NCBI RefSeq assembly: GCF_900128985.1
Contig: NZ_FQUC01000023.1
Span: 1 to 45,810 of the forward strand
Length of the DNA stretch: 45,810 nucleotides
Direction of reading: 5' to 3'
Origin: Indolivaga macrotermitis
GTDB lineage: Bacteria; Bacteroidota; Bacteroidia; Bacteroidales; Dysgonomonadaceae
Position numbers and translations under genes: made by a program. The notes under the pieces were generated by a model. It was not told the origin of the DNA. It saw only the letters and a list, made by a program, of their open reading frames with translations, and made no database searches. This document shows positions 1 through 9,364 of this stretch, piece by piece (the stretch's first letter is position 1; each line of letters starts with the position of its first letter).

Positions 1-256
1 TCTTTTCTTTATTACCACTCTCGGTTTTAAAGCGAGTGCAAAAGTAATACACTTACCCTTCCATTCCAAATATTTTATGAGGTTTTTTTAAGAGAAAATC
101 GTAACGATATCGTAACTAGTAGAATATCTAGCAAATAGCTTAACTCTTTTTTACAAAAGAAATCTCCATATTCATAGATATCTAGAATTACAAACAAAAT
201 AAGCCTTTCCTTTAATTACATATTTTATATTTATGTAGTTCAAATTTCTTTTATAC

Positions 257-264
257 TATCTTTG
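257..264 (+). promoter_or_regulatory. Candidate -7 box upstream of trkH
   Basis: TATCTTTG matches the Bacteroidota -7 consensus TAnnTTTG and lies about 50 bases before the trkH start. No convincing -33 TTG is seen at the usual distance. The rest of bases 1-314 is AT-rich with no supportable gene. Confidence 0.5.
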
Positions 265-314
265 CAAAAACAAATCCAGTTATAACGAGAACGGCTAGTA
301 ATAGGTACGCTAAA

Positions 315-1769
315 ATGGAAAATTTTAATTTTCGATTCATATTTAAAACGATCGGGTTCCTGCTCATTATAGAATCCCTACTACTAATGCTATCGGCTGC
401 CATCTCGTTTTATTATCATGAGCTAAGCGGCGATGCCTTTCTTATTAGTGCATCCATAACAATAGTCATTGGTGTGATGCTTCGCCTATTAGGTGTTGAA
501 ACCCGGGAAAAGATTATTGGTAAACGCGAAGGTTTCCTGGTAGTGTCTATATCGTGGGTCATATTATCAGCCTTCGGTATGCTACCTTTTTATATAAGCG
601 GAGTTATACCTAAAATCAGCGATGCATACTTCGAGACCATGTCTGGATTCACAACTACCGGTTCAACTATAATTCCGGATGTGGATGTAATCCCGTTAGG
701 ACTACTATTCTGGCGATGCCTGACTCAATGGGTAGGAGGTCTCGGAATTGTTGTTTTTGCATTGGCTGTACTACCGATTATCGGTGGAAATGCTTCATTT
801 TTGTTCGATGCCGAAACTACCGGAATTGTGAGGGAACGTTTTCAGCCACGTATTACACAAATCGCAAAAAGGCTATTGTTTACTTATATATTTATAACCG
901 CCCTGATCGCCTTTTTGCTTTGGCTAGGCCCGATGAATGCATTCGATGCAATTTGTCACGCCTTATCTACTGCTTCGACCGGAGGTTTTTCTACCAAACA
1001 GGCCAGTATCGCTTATTGGAACTCACCGTATGTGGAATACGTAATCAGTATTTTTATGGTCGTGGGCGGCATCAACTTTTCCTTATTATACTTTCTTTTA
1101 AGAGGAAAACCCAAAAGATTGCTTCAAGACGAAGAAGTACGCTGGTATTTCGGCATTTACCTCTCTTTCACCATAATAATCACCGTCGGTTTGATTCTTT
1201 CGGGACAGATAAATATTGCCGAAAATGCCTTCCGGACATCGCTTTTCCAAGTAACATCAGCCATCACAACTACCGGATTTTCGACCGCCGATTTTACGAG
1301 CTGGGGGCCTTTCTATATGTTCCTGATTTATTTACTGATGATGATCTGCGCCTGCGCAGGTTCTACTTCGGGGGGAATAAAAGTAATCCGCGTAGTTGTA
1401 TTGTTTAAGAATGCCATCAACGAATTCAAGCTGCAAGTGCATCCGAATGCTGTACTTCCGGTACGAATCAACAATCAGGTATTGCCTGTAGATGTGGTGA
1501 CAAAGATACTCGCATTTATATTTCTATACTTACTCATACTATTTATCAGTTTCCTTGTATTATCATTAACCGGTATCGGATTCGAAGATGCTATTACCGC
1601 ATCTGTATCATGTATGGGAAATGTCGGACTGGGAAGCCTTAGCGAAAGCGGGCATTTTGCTAATATTTCGGACGTTGCCAAATGGTACTTATCGTTTCTG
1701 ATGCTTACCGGACGTCTCGAATTATTTACTGTATTATCTCTGTTTATGCCTGCATTCTGGCGAAAATAA
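315..1769 (+). CDS. trkH: Potassium uptake transporter subunit, TrkH/KtrB family
   Basis: This 484-residue membrane protein belongs to the TrkH/KtrB superfamily, which forms the K+-conducting pore of the Trk/Ktr system in the inner membrane. Many hydrophobic segments span its length. The four pore-loop filter segments can be picked out: SGFTTTGST near residue 115, STASTGGFST near 225, ITTTGFST near 320 and SCMGNVGLGS near 430. Length agrees with TrkH (about 480). The partner NAD-binding subunit TrkA is not in the window and may lie upstream. The gene is monocistronic or co-transcribed with the CapA-like gene, which starts 137 bases downstream. The ATG is preceded by a short purine-poor leader typical of the phylum, so the start is supported mainly by protein content. 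Confidence 0.93.
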   Translation: MENFNFRFIFKTIGFLLIIESLLLMLSAAISFYYHELSGDAFLISASITIVIGVMLRLLGVETREKIIGKREGFLVVSISWVILSAFGMLPFYISGVIPKISDAYFETMSGFTTTGSTIIPDVDVIPLGLLFWRCLTQWVGGLGIVVFALAVLPIIGGNASFLFDAETTGIVRERFQPRITQIAKRLLFTYIFITALIAFLLWLGPMNAFDAICHALSTASTGGFSTKQASIAYWNSPYVEYVISIFMVVGGINFSLLYFLLRGKPKRLLQDEEVRWYFGIYLSFTIIITVGLILSGQINIAENAFRTSLFQVTSAITTTGFSTADFTSWGPFYMFLIYLLMMICACAGSTSGGIKVIRVVVLFKNAINEFKLQVHPNAVLPVRINNQVLPVDVVTKILAFIFLYLLILFISFLVLSLTGIGFEDAITASVSCMGNVGLGSLSESGHFANISDVAKWYLSFLMLTGRLELFTVLSLFMPAFWRK

Positions 1770-1906
1770 GAATACAAACCATCTCTCTATTTTCTCCCGT
1801 AAACATCACAAGTGCAGTCTTGGTTAAGATAACATTAAATTCTTTTTTATATCTTACGACCCGATAAACAGTGTTCAACTCAACATATTACTCACTCTCG
1901 GATCAT

Positions 1907-3031
1907 ATGAAATATTTTATCTCCACTTTATTCACAGCTCTACTGTTTCTCTGTAATATAAACGGACAAACAAATAAAAAGGTTAGTTTACTTTTTGCCG
2001 GGGATGCCATGCAGCATAAGTCGCAGTTGGATGCAGCAAAAACGAAAGACGGATACGACTATTCGAAATACTTTGCTCAAATAAAACCTCAAATAGATTC
2101 AGTAGATATAGCCATTGTTAATTTTGAAACAACCCTGCCGGGACGGGCTTATACAGGATATCCAAGTTTCGGCTCGCCTGATGCCTTTGCATATGCTTTG
2201 AAAGATGCCGGATTCAATATTTTCCTTACGGCGAACAATCATTCTTTAGATAAAGGGAAAAAGGGTGTTGAACGCACTATTATGATGCTCGACTCAATGC
2301 AGGTGAGGCATCTGGGGACTTATGCAGATAAGGAGAAAAGAGACCTGCTCTACCCTATGGTGGTTGTAAAGAACGGTATCCGTATCGGACTGCTTAACTA
2401 TACTTATGATACGAACGGAATAGAGGTGCAATCGCCCAACATTGTAAACTATACCGATAAAAAACAAATACTCACGGATATTAATACCCTGAAACGGATG
2501 CAACCCGATATTATCATTGCAAATATGCATTGGGGATACGAATACAAACTAAAGCACAATGCAGAACAAAAATCCCTTGCCGATTTTCTTATTAAGAACG
2601 GCGTACGGCTCGTTATAGGATCGCATCCGCATGTGGTGCAACCGATAGATATCCGGCAGAAAGGCGATTCGATAGAGAATATCATCGTATATTCTTTAGG
2701 AAACCTCATATCAGGAATGAAAGCCGTAAATACCGACGGAGGTATGATGGTAAAAATAGAGATTAGTAAAGACAATAATAACCAGATACATATCAACAAT
2801 TGTACTTATTCGCTGGTATGGGTATATAAACCTCTGGAAGATGGAAAAACTCAATTTCAACTATTACCTGTAGAGGAATACGAGAATGCCGAAGGCGAAG
2901 AAAAACTAGGTAAAACCAATTACCTGCGAATGGCTACTTTCGCAAAAACTGCCCGTAAAGCGATCGAAAGCCTATGGATTAAATCCGAACCGACAATATT
3001 ACAGACAGATTCGTTGTCAGCAAAAAATTGA
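1907..3031 (+). CDS. CapA family protein (calcineurin-like fold, poly-gamma-glutamate synthesis type)
   Basis: The frame is open from a GTG at 1871, but I choose ATG 1907 because it begins a clean signal peptide (MKYFISTLFTALLFLCNINGQ). The mature protein shows the PGA_cap/CapA metallophosphatase-like pattern: FAGDAM near residue 30, NFETTL near 70, ANNHSLDKG near 110, NMHWGYEY near 206, GSHPHV near 238 and YSLGNLISG near 264. The family was named for poly-gamma-glutamate capsule synthesis, but no other cap genes are nearby and most Bacteroidota members have no tested role, so export to the periplasm and a metal-dependent hydrolase fold are the safe statements. Around 375 residues is normal for the family. 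Confidence 0.85.
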   Translation: MKYFISTLFTALLFLCNINGQTNKKVSLLFAGDAMQHKSQLDAAKTKDGYDYSKYFAQIKPQIDSVDIAIVNFETTLPGRAYTGYPSFGSPDAFAYALKDAGFNIFLTANNHSLDKGKKGVERTIMMLDSMQVRHLGTYADKEKRDLLYPMVVVKNGIRIGLLNYTYDTNGIEVQSPNIVNYTDKKQILTDINTLKRMQPDIIIANMHWGYEYKLKHNAEQKSLADFLIKNGVRLVIGSHPHVVQPIDIRQKGDSIENIIVYSLGNLISGMKAVNTDGGMMVKIEISKDNNNQIHINNCTYSLVWVYKPLEDGKTQFQLLPVEEYENAEGEEKLGKTNYLRMATFAKTARKAIESLWIKSEPTILQTDSLSAKN

Positions 3032-3040
3032 TTAACTTTG
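3013..3040 (+). promoter_or_regulatory. Candidate promoter of trpS
   Basis: TTG at 3013-3015 and TAACTTTG at 3033-3040, separated by 17 bases, fit the Bacteroidota -33/-7 pattern. The -33 element overlaps the end of the CapA-like gene. trpS starts 52 bases downstream. Confidence 0.5.
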
Positions 3041-3092
3041 TAGTTAAGTTTTAACTAGGAAACAAAAAATCAAAATATACTTAAACACTTAG

Positions 3093-4172
3093 ATGGAAAA
3101 AAAAATAATCCTGACAGGAGACAGGCCGACAGGCCCATTGCACCTCGGGCACTATGTAGGCTCGCTAAAGAAAAGAGTTGAGCTGCAAAACACCGGACTA
3201 TACAAACAGTTTATATTGATAGCCGACTTACAAGCACTTACCGATAATGCCGAAAATCCGGAAAAAATCCGTGAAAACATCATGGAGGTTGTATTGGATT
3301 ATCTGGCTGTAGGTCTTGAGCCCGACAAAACTACATTCCTGATACAATCATGTATTCCTGCATTGTTCGAATTACCGATGTATTATTCGAATCTGGTAAC
3401 AATGGCTCGTCTGGAACGTAACCCAACTATCAAGACCGAAATTCAATTGAGAAACTTTCAACGGGATATTCCTGTCGGATTCATGACTTACCCCATCAGT
3501 CAGGCTGCCGATATTACGGCATTCAAAGCTCATTATGTACCTGTAGGGAACGATCAGCTGCCGATGATCGAGCAAACACGCGATATAGTATCGTCATTCA
3601 ACCGTACATACAAAGAAGTACTTGTTGAGCCGGAAGCTATATTACCTGACAATGTTACTGCTCAACGTTTGGTAGGAACAGACGGGAATGCCAAAATGAG
3701 CAAGTCATTAGGTAATTGTATCTATCTGAAGGACAAAGAAGATGTGATAAAGAAAAAAGTAATGGGTATGTTTACCGATCCTAACCACCTGCGAGTGGAA
3801 GATCCGGGAAAAGTAGAAGGAAATCCTGTATTCACATATTTAGATGTATTCTCGACCGAAGAATTATTCAAAAAACATTGTACCGATTACGCCACTCTCG
3901 ATGAGATGAAAGACCATTATCGCCGTGGTGGCCTGGGAGATGTAAAAATCAAACGAGTACTGAACGAAATCATGCAGGAAGTTCTCTTACCTATCAGAAC
4001 ACGCCGTGAAGATTACGAGCAACGGAAACCCGAAGTATTCCAAATGATCGAAGACGGAACAAAGGCTGCGATTGAATACACCAATCAAACTCTGGCTGAA
4101 GTGAAAGCTGCTATAGGTATTAACTATTTTGAAGGAGAATCATACAGAGACTTGTTCGTTAACAAGAAGTAA
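3093..4172 (+). CDS. trpS: Tryptophanyl-tRNA synthetase
   Basis: This 359-residue class I aminoacyl-tRNA synthetase charges tRNA-Trp with tryptophan in the cytosol. The HIGH-type signature is PLHLGHY at residues 15-21 after the nucleotide-binding TGDRPTG segment. The KMSKS loop is exact at residues 201-205, within TDGNAKMSKSLGN. Rossmann core residues such as the MARLERNPT and GNDQLPMIEQTRD segments, which shape the tryptophan and tRNA sites, are present. Length is slightly above the short bacterial form (about 330-340), as is usual in Bacteroidota. The start is a good ATG with its own upstream promoter candidate. A strong bidirectional hairpin follows and separates it from the convergent GHL10 gene. 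Confidence 0.96.
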   Translation: MEKKIILTGDRPTGPLHLGHYVGSLKKRVELQNTGLYKQFILIADLQALTDNAENPEKIRENIMEVVLDYLAVGLEPDKTTFLIQSCIPALFELPMYYSNLVTMARLERNPTIKTEIQLRNFQRDIPVGFMTYPISQAADITAFKAHYVPVGNDQLPMIEQTRDIVSSFNRTYKEVLVEPEAILPDNVTAQRLVGTDGNAKMSKSLGNCIYLKDKEDVIKKKVMGMFTDPNHLRVEDPGKVEGNPVFTYLDVFSTEELFKKHCTDYATLDEMKDHYRRGGLGDVKIKRVLNEIMQEVLLPIRTRREDYEQRKPEVFQMIEDGTKAAIEYTNQTLAEVKAAIGINYFEGESYRDLFVNKK

Positions 4173-4194
4173 GTTTCGATATACCAGAATAAAA

Positions 4195-4227
4195 CAAGGG
4201 ACGAAAGATAGAATCTTTCGTCCCTTG
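4195..4227. terminator. Bidirectional terminator between trpS and the GHL10 gene
   Basis: A perfect 14-base stem (4195-4208 with 4214-4227) encloses a 5-base loop between two convergent genes. A-rich sequence on the left and T-rich sequence on the right could serve as U-tracts in either direction. Confidence 0.85.
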
Positions 4228-4245
4228 ATATTTCTTCTTACAATA

Positions 4246-5718
4246 TTATTTTTCCAAATTCTTCGATAAGATATAAAATACAGGAAAGCAAGGCACACTC
4301 TCGTTATGAAAACGATCTGATGCTGTAACTGTATAATAAACACCCCGTTCGGCATCTTCCGTATCCAGATAGATTTTATTCCCCCTGATACCTGTCATCA
4401 CGACAGAAGCAGCATTATTAATGTCACAATCCTCAGTGGATGTTTCGTAAACCGTATATGTCTGCCCTTCCGATTCGTTCGACGATTTCCATTCGATAGC
4501 AGTATATCCGTTCGAATCTCTGTAAACCTGCATATCCAATGGTGAATTAGGTGCTTCGTTATCCAACCATGTCATCGGAGGTAGTTTAGCCGGATACTTG
4601 TAATATCCTTTCAATGCTTCGCGGATACCTTTTAGGTTATCGAGAACATTAGCTGCACGGTAAAAAGCCTGTCCCCTACTCTCACTCTTGCGTGTATAAT
4701 CTATCTGTGAAGTTATATCCTGAATTTTCCAATCTCCTTCCGATGGCAAGAGCCGGTAAACTCCGAGCCCGGGCACAACCATCCGTCCTTCGCTCATACT
4801 TATCCAGTCATCGACATGTTTATCAAAATCTGGTTCGTTGTAGTATAACATAGGATAAACAGCATCCATCAGCCCTTTCTGTAACCATAATCCTGCATCC
4901 TGATGCACACTTTCGTAAGCTGTCCAACGACCGCGCATCGGGTCTAAGTTCCGGTAACGCCCTATCGGGCTACAGCTTATCTGTACCCAGGGCTTTTTCT
5001 TTTTCACAAGGTCATGTATATCGGTTACAAGTGCCGTAATATTATTCCGCCGCCACTCTTTCAGAGATTTGCTTCCTCCGTATTTGGCAAAAGTATCTTT
5101 ATCCGGAAATTTAGTAGCCGATTCGGGATAACGGATATAATCGAACTGGATACCGTCTATATCGTAATTACTGACTATCTCGTTTACTATCCTTAGCAAA
5201 TAAGTGCGTGTGTCGGGGTTTCCGGGATCGAGATACCATTCGCCCTGATGCAGTTTTGTCATCTTGGGATATTTTGCAACTACCGACTGGCGTCCCTGCG
5301 CTTTTACCTGCTTAGGTGTACCCAAAGGGAAGGTCACTACCCATGCATGACACTCTATGCCCCGCTTATGGGCTTCCTGTATCGCATATGCCAACGGATC
5401 GTACGGAGCATATGATCCGACGGTTATATCTTTTTTAAAGTAAGGGCTCCACGGTTCTATATCCGATTTATAAAAAACATCGCCCCTTATACGTGCCTGA
5501 AAGAATATCGTATTGATATTAGACCGCTGTAACTCATCAAGTAAACGACACAGTTCTTTTTTTTGATCTTCGGCACTTTTTCCGGGAGAAGGCCAATCGA
5601 GGTTCCAGTTAGTGGTAAACCATACCGCACGTACCTCCTGTGCTTTATCCTGAGCTTTTGACGGATTAAATAGTAAACTAAGAAAAATTAAAGACAGTAG
5701 ATATTTAACAAACTTCAT
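4246..5718 (-). CDS. GHL10/DUF187-type glycoside hydrolase-like lipoprotein-free exported protein
   Basis: The 490-residue product starts with a signal peptide (cleavage near AQDKAQ, residue 22) and continues directly into the GHL10 (DUF187, YngK-like) TIM-barrel signature EVRAVWFTTNWNLDWPS. Further family marks are the segment LQRSNINTIFFQARIRGD, the DPGNPDTRTYLLRIVNEIVSNYDIDGIQFDYIRYP stretch near residues 165-200, and MDAVYPMLYYNE near 285. A fibronectin type III-like domain occupies roughly residues 390-490. The family is related to glycoside hydrolases and is implicated in cell-wall or polysaccharide processing, but its substrate is not settled. It lies in the periplasm or outside. The gene is downstream of tag on the same strand, 120 bases apart, so shared transcription is possible. 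Confidence 0.85.
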   Translation of the reverse strand: MKFVKYLLSLIFLSLLFNPSKAQDKAQEVRAVWFTTNWNLDWPSPGKSAEDQKKELCRLLDELQRSNINTIFFQARIRGDVFYKSDIEPWSPYFKKDITVGSYAPYDPLAYAIQEAHKRGIECHAWVVTFPLGTPKQVKAQGRQSVVAKYPKMTKLHQGEWYLDPGNPDTRTYLLRIVNEIVSNYDIDGIQFDYIRYPESATKFPDKDTFAKYGGSKSLKEWRRNNITALVTDIHDLVKKKKPWVQISCSPIGRYRNLDPMRGRWTAYESVHQDAGLWLQKGLMDAVYPMLYYNEPDFDKHVDDWISMSEGRMVVPGLGVYRLLPSEGDWKIQDITSQIDYTRKSESRGQAFYRAANVLDNLKGIREALKGYYKYPAKLPPMTWLDNEAPNSPLDMQVYRDSNGYTAIEWKSSNESEGQTYTVYETSTEDCDINNAASVVMTGIRGNKIYLDTEDAERGVYYTVTASDRFHNESVPCFPVFYILSKNLEK

Positions 5719-5838
5719 ATAAAAAAATTAAGTTCACGGAACTATTCATTATCCACCTAAGCATAACTATCACTGTTAGTTATAACCATAATATACTACA
5801 TTAAATATTCCCTTTTGCTTAGCAGGAACAAAAAAAAC

Positions 5839-6408
5839 TTATTTTCTGCAGATACAATCCACCAAATGGTCGTCAACATAACCTGTAGCCTGCAGATAAG
5901 CATAACAGATGGTTGTACCGAAAAATTTGAATCCCCGTTTCTTCATATCCTTGCTTATAGCATCCGATATAGGTGTGGATACAGGAGCCTCATCTAAGCT
6001 TTTCCAATGATTTACAACAGGTTTTCTGTCCGGAAAATAGGAAAACAGGTAATCACTAAAGCTCCCGAAATCGTTCAGTATTTGTATAAACGCTTGAGCG
6101 TTGGTAATAGTTGACTGTATCTTCAACCGATTACGAATAATTCCTTCATCCGACATAAGGCGTTCGACATCTTTTTCTTTGAATTGGGCTATTTTCCGGA
6201 AATCAAAACCGGCAAAAGCTTTCCGGTATCCTTCCCTTCTCCGTAGTATTGTTATCCAGCTCAAGCCGGCCTGAGCGCTTTCGAGTACAAGAAACTCGAA
6301 TAAGGTATTATCGTCTGTTACAAGTTTTCCCCACTCTTCGTCGTGATATTTTATATAAAGGGTATCTGTGCCGCACCAACCGCAGCGCACAACATTAGAT
6401 TCTGCCAT
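5839..6408 (-). CDS. tag: DNA-3-methyladenine glycosylase I
   Basis: This 189-residue enzyme removes 3-methyladenine from alkylated DNA as the first step of base excision repair. It matches the Tag family throughout: RCGWCG near the N terminus, YHDEEWG at 21-27, and FEFLVLESAQAGLSWITILRRREGYR in the middle. The four zinc ligands of E. coli Tag can be placed at C9, H22, H181 and C185, with both spacings (13 and 4) kept. Length matches the E. coli enzyme (187). It is transcribed leftwards and probably starts its own unit; no clear -7 box was found in the 350 bases upstream. Confidence 0.95.
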   Translation of the reverse strand: MAESNVVRCGWCGTDTLYIKYHDEEWGKLVTDDNTLFEFLVLESAQAGLSWITILRRREGYRKAFAGFDFRKIAQFKEKDVERLMSDEGIIRNRLKIQSTITNAQAFIQILNDFGSFSDYLFSYFPDRKPVVNHWKSLDEAPVSTPISDAISKDMKKRGFKFFGTTICYAYLQATGYVDDHLVDCICRK

Positions 6409-6659
6409 AAAGAATTAGAAACTATTTAAATTTTAGCGAAAAATATTACTATGATAGAATCTGATAAATATCCTTAGCCCCTTTTTTATGCTCTTTTTAG
6501 TGTCTTTTGCTCTTTTTTTCTTTGGGTTTAGCAGGCTAAACCTGCTAGTAAAAATAACAAAATCCATCTAAAAGTACCTATAAAAAAGATGTGCTATAAA
6601 ATTTAAACAGGTTCTTATTTTTTTGAATTCGACGATAAATATACTACGAAACTTACTAC
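6409..6659. other. Intergenic stretch with a small hairpin
   Basis: No gene is supportable here. A perfect 7-base stem with a 5-base loop lies at 6529-6547 and is followed by AT-rich sequence. On the plus strand it is preceded by a T- and C-rich tract. Its role is unclear; it may be a decayed terminator. Confidence 0.4.
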
Positions 6660-6703
6660 ATAAAAAAATGCCCGCCCTAAATTATCTCTAATTCGGAGCA
6701 GGC
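6660..6703 (-). terminator. Terminator of the GH2 gene
   Basis: Read on the minus strand, a long hairpin (6703 down to 6670, about 15 base pairs including three G-T pairs and one mismatch, GAGA loop) is followed by a run of seven T. It sits about 55 bases after the GH2 stop codon, the expected place for intrinsic termination. Confidence 0.85.
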
Positions 6704-6757
6704 ACTTTAATATGTTAAGAAAATAAGGGACTTTTTTTAACTTCGGATAACGGTCAT

Positions 6758-9256
6758 TTATTTCACATCTATAACCGTTTCAACCGGTTTCAACCAAGGG
6801 GATGAGAAACGAACTTTAATCTGTCCTTCCTTTCCAGTCGACTTGATGTAAGTAAGAATACGTCCATGATAAACCCGGTGTGCATTATCGGTATAATCGC
6901 TCATGTCTTCATTATTACTGGCTTCCATGCCCAGTAGTCTCGCAGGCCCCGCAATACGGCATGTAATTTCATTGTCGGATAGCATTACAGGTATACCGTT
7001 TTCATCTACTACCTGTAATACAATTTGTGCGAGCCCGTCATTTTTTGATATTACTTTTTCGGCAGACAATACTTTGATCGCAAACGGGCGTGTCGACGAT
7101 TGAATCGAATAGCGGGATACTTCTTCATTATTTTTACCTAAACCGATAACTTCCAACTTCCCGCTTTGGTAAGGAATATCCCAATAGATAATCCCTGTAG
7201 CCTGATCATAGTCTTTGGTTTGTCCTACTTCTTTTCCATCTAGCATCAGTTTCGCCTTAGCTGCATTCGTATAACATACTACACGTATCGATTGTCCTTC
7301 CTCGTAATTCCAGATAGGCCATGCGTCCATCGACGGAGTTTTTTCCACATAACTGTTACCTTCATTTTCAGCATCGAGTTGAGACCATACATCTTTCATC
7401 TGACTCTTGCTTCCTTTACCCGGTGTCGGATAAGTTCCCAGATAAGCCATCGGTTTATCCGACCATAAAGACTGGCGGAAATATCCGCGAGGTTTGATAA
7501 ACCCTCCAAAATCGAGTAAGCCTGAATAAAATCCTCTTGACGGCCATCTTCCCGACTCGCCAAGGTAATCGATACCCGTCCAAAGGAATTGTCCGAATAT
7601 ATGCTCGTTATCCCTCACTGCAAGCCAAGCTTCAAGATCGTGCCTGTTTTCACTACCATAGATCACTCTGTTAGGATACTTTTGGTGATCGGTTGTATAT
7701 CTGTTCTCGGTATAATTATACCCTGCTATATCCAATGCCCCCGGATATTCGGTTTCATTCGACATAGCTACACCAGCAAGTCCGGCTGTTGTAGGACGTG
7801 ATTTGTCATATTTTTTAACTACAGCAACCAAACGTTTAGCGATATCTCCGAGACGCATTGCATCGGGAGCACTTTTCTTATATCCTCCAAACATTGCCTG
7901 AGTAAAGCCTGTATTTTTTCCTCCGTCTAATACGGGATGCGAATAAGGATCGTTAGGGTAGTCCACTTCATTACCTATGCTCCATGCGAATATTGAAATA
8001 TGATTGCGGTCGCGAAGTACCAAATCGGCCAAATCTTTTTCGCCCCACTCTTCAAAGAAATCAAAAGCCCCCTGAAATCCGGGTGTTCCTACATTCCAGC
8101 CTTCAAGCCATTTGCGTTTAGGAAACTCCCATTCGTCATACGCCTCATTCAGAACCAAAAGCCCCAGTTCGTCGCATAATTCATACAGTTCGGGAGCTTG
8201 CGGGTTATGGCTTGTACGGATTGCGTTACATCCAACCTCTTTCAGTGTCAGCAATCTTCTTCTCCATACATCGCGGGGAACTGCCGATCCTAATACTCCT
8301 GCATCGTGGTGAATACATACACCTTTTACCTTCATCCATTCGCCATTTAGAGCGAAACCCTTGTTAGGGTCGAATGTCAGAGTACGGAAACCTGTATATG
8401 TAGTGGTCGAGTCTATTATTTTATTGTCCTTCAGCACCGTAGTCTTAAGGATGTATTGCTGCGGATTGTCCAAACTCCATAAAAGTGGATTTTTCACTTT
8501 CAGGCTTGTTGTCGATTTAGCCTTCTGATTTGCTGCAACACTCAGTTTGTTAGAACTTTTGGCTACCGATTTATTTCCGGGCGCTATCAGATCATGTATG
8601 ATTGTCAAGCTGGAATTAGCATCTGAATTGTTTTCAACATCCACTTCCAGATTCAATGTTCCGTTATTTTTATCCATTTCCGGATACGCATATACACCCC
8701 ATTGGGCTATATGTACCGGATTAGCATACACTAACCATACATCCCTATAAATACCCGAACCTGTATACCATCTCGAATCAGCCGATTGGCTATGGTCTAC
8801 ACGCACAGCTATAGTATTATCCTCTCCATACTTGATATATGATGTGATATCGTACATGAAAGATATATATCCGTTAGGACGTTTTCCGACCGACTGCCCG
8901 TTTACGAATACTTCGCTACGGTTATATACTCCTTCAAAATAGATATACAGCTTTTCATTCTGTTTTTCTTTCGGAATATTAATCGTTTTTCGATACCATC
9001 CTATTCCGCCGGGCAGATATCCTGTGGCACTGGCAAGAGTCGGGCTGAGTTGCCCTTTTACACTCCAGTCGTGAGGAAGCTCCACTGTTTTCCATTTAGA
9101 ATCGTCGTATTGAGGCGATCCGAACTCGGAGTTATCTGACAGGGAAAACTTCCATGAAGAATTGATTTTCTCGGGTTGCCCAAAGGACACCTGTGCCATC
9201 AGCGGCAAGGCGAGAAGGGATAACACCGAAAGTAATAATAATTTCGTAATTTTCAT
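6758..9256 (-). CDS. Glycoside hydrolase family 2 exo-glycosidase (beta-galactosidase-like)
   Basis: The 832-residue product has a signal peptide (cleavage after PLMAQ, about residue 22). Domains in order are the GH2 jelly-roll sugar-binding domain (about 30-185, with the ELPHDWSVKG and GGIGWYRK marks), an Ig-like domain (about 190-300), the catalytic barrel (about 300-600), a DUF4982-like domain (about 650-720), and a C-terminal Ig-like domain. The general acid is E430 in WSIGNEVDY and the nucleophile is probably E536 in IYGSENRH. GH2 covers beta-galactosidases, beta-mannosidases and beta-glucuronidases; the DUF4982 arrangement favours beta-galactosidase. It would trim oligosaccharides in the periplasm. 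It is 108 bases downstream of the hybrid sensor and belongs to the same PUL. Confidence 0.88.
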   Translation of the reverse strand: MKITKLLLLSVLSLLALPLMAQVSFGQPEKINSSWKFSLSDNSEFGSPQYDDSKWKTVELPHDWSVKGQLSPTLASATGYLPGGIGWYRKTINIPKEKQNEKLYIYFEGVYNRSEVFVNGQSVGKRPNGYISFMYDITSYIKYGEDNTIAVRVDHSQSADSRWYTGSGIYRDVWLVYANPVHIAQWGVYAYPEMDKNNGTLNLEVDVENNSDANSSLTIIHDLIAPGNKSVAKSSNKLSVAANQKAKSTTSLKVKNPLLWSLDNPQQYILKTTVLKDNKIIDSTTTYTGFRTLTFDPNKGFALNGEWMKVKGVCIHHDAGVLGSAVPRDVWRRRLLTLKEVGCNAIRTSHNPQAPELYELCDELGLLVLNEAYDEWEFPKRKWLEGWNVGTPGFQGAFDFFEEWGEKDLADLVLRDRNHISIFAWSIGNEVDYPNDPYSHPVLDGGKNTGFTQAMFGGYKKSAPDAMRLGDIAKRLVAVVKKYDKSRPTTAGLAGVAMSNETEYPGALDIAGYNYTENRYTTDHQKYPNRVIYGSENRHDLEAWLAVRDNEHIFGQFLWTGIDYLGESGRWPSRGFYSGLLDFGGFIKPRGYFRQSLWSDKPMAYLGTYPTPGKGSKSQMKDVWSQLDAENEGNSYVEKTPSMDAWPIWNYEEGQSIRVVCYTNAAKAKLMLDGKEVGQTKDYDQATGIIYWDIPYQSGKLEVIGLGKNNEEVSRYSIQSSTRPFAIKVLSAEKVISKNDGLAQIVLQVVDENGIPVMLSDNEITCRIAGPARLLGMEASNNEDMSDYTDNAHRVYHGRILTYIKSTGKEGQIKVRFSSPWLKPVETVIDVK

Positions 9257-9290
9257 GATATATTTCTGGTTTGATTGTTTTTCACGAAAA

Positions 9291-9318
9291 CAAAAATAAG
9301 CTATATGCTACAATACAA
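9291..9318 (-). promoter_or_regulatory. Candidate promoter of the GH2 gene
   Basis: On the minus strand a TTG (9318-9316) and TATTTTTG (9298-9291) are separated by 17 bases, giving a Bacteroidota-like promoter about 35 bases before the GH2 start. It would let the glycosidase be transcribed separately from the upstream sensor gene. Confidence 0.4.
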
Positions 9319-9364
9319 CAGCCATTAAATTGGGCAAGTTAGGTAGTTAAATCCGTCACATGTA

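Noticed and set aside
716-1408. 230-residue frame inside trkH
   Set aside because: It is a shadow of the strongly conserved trkH frame, rich in R, C and H without any recognisable domain.
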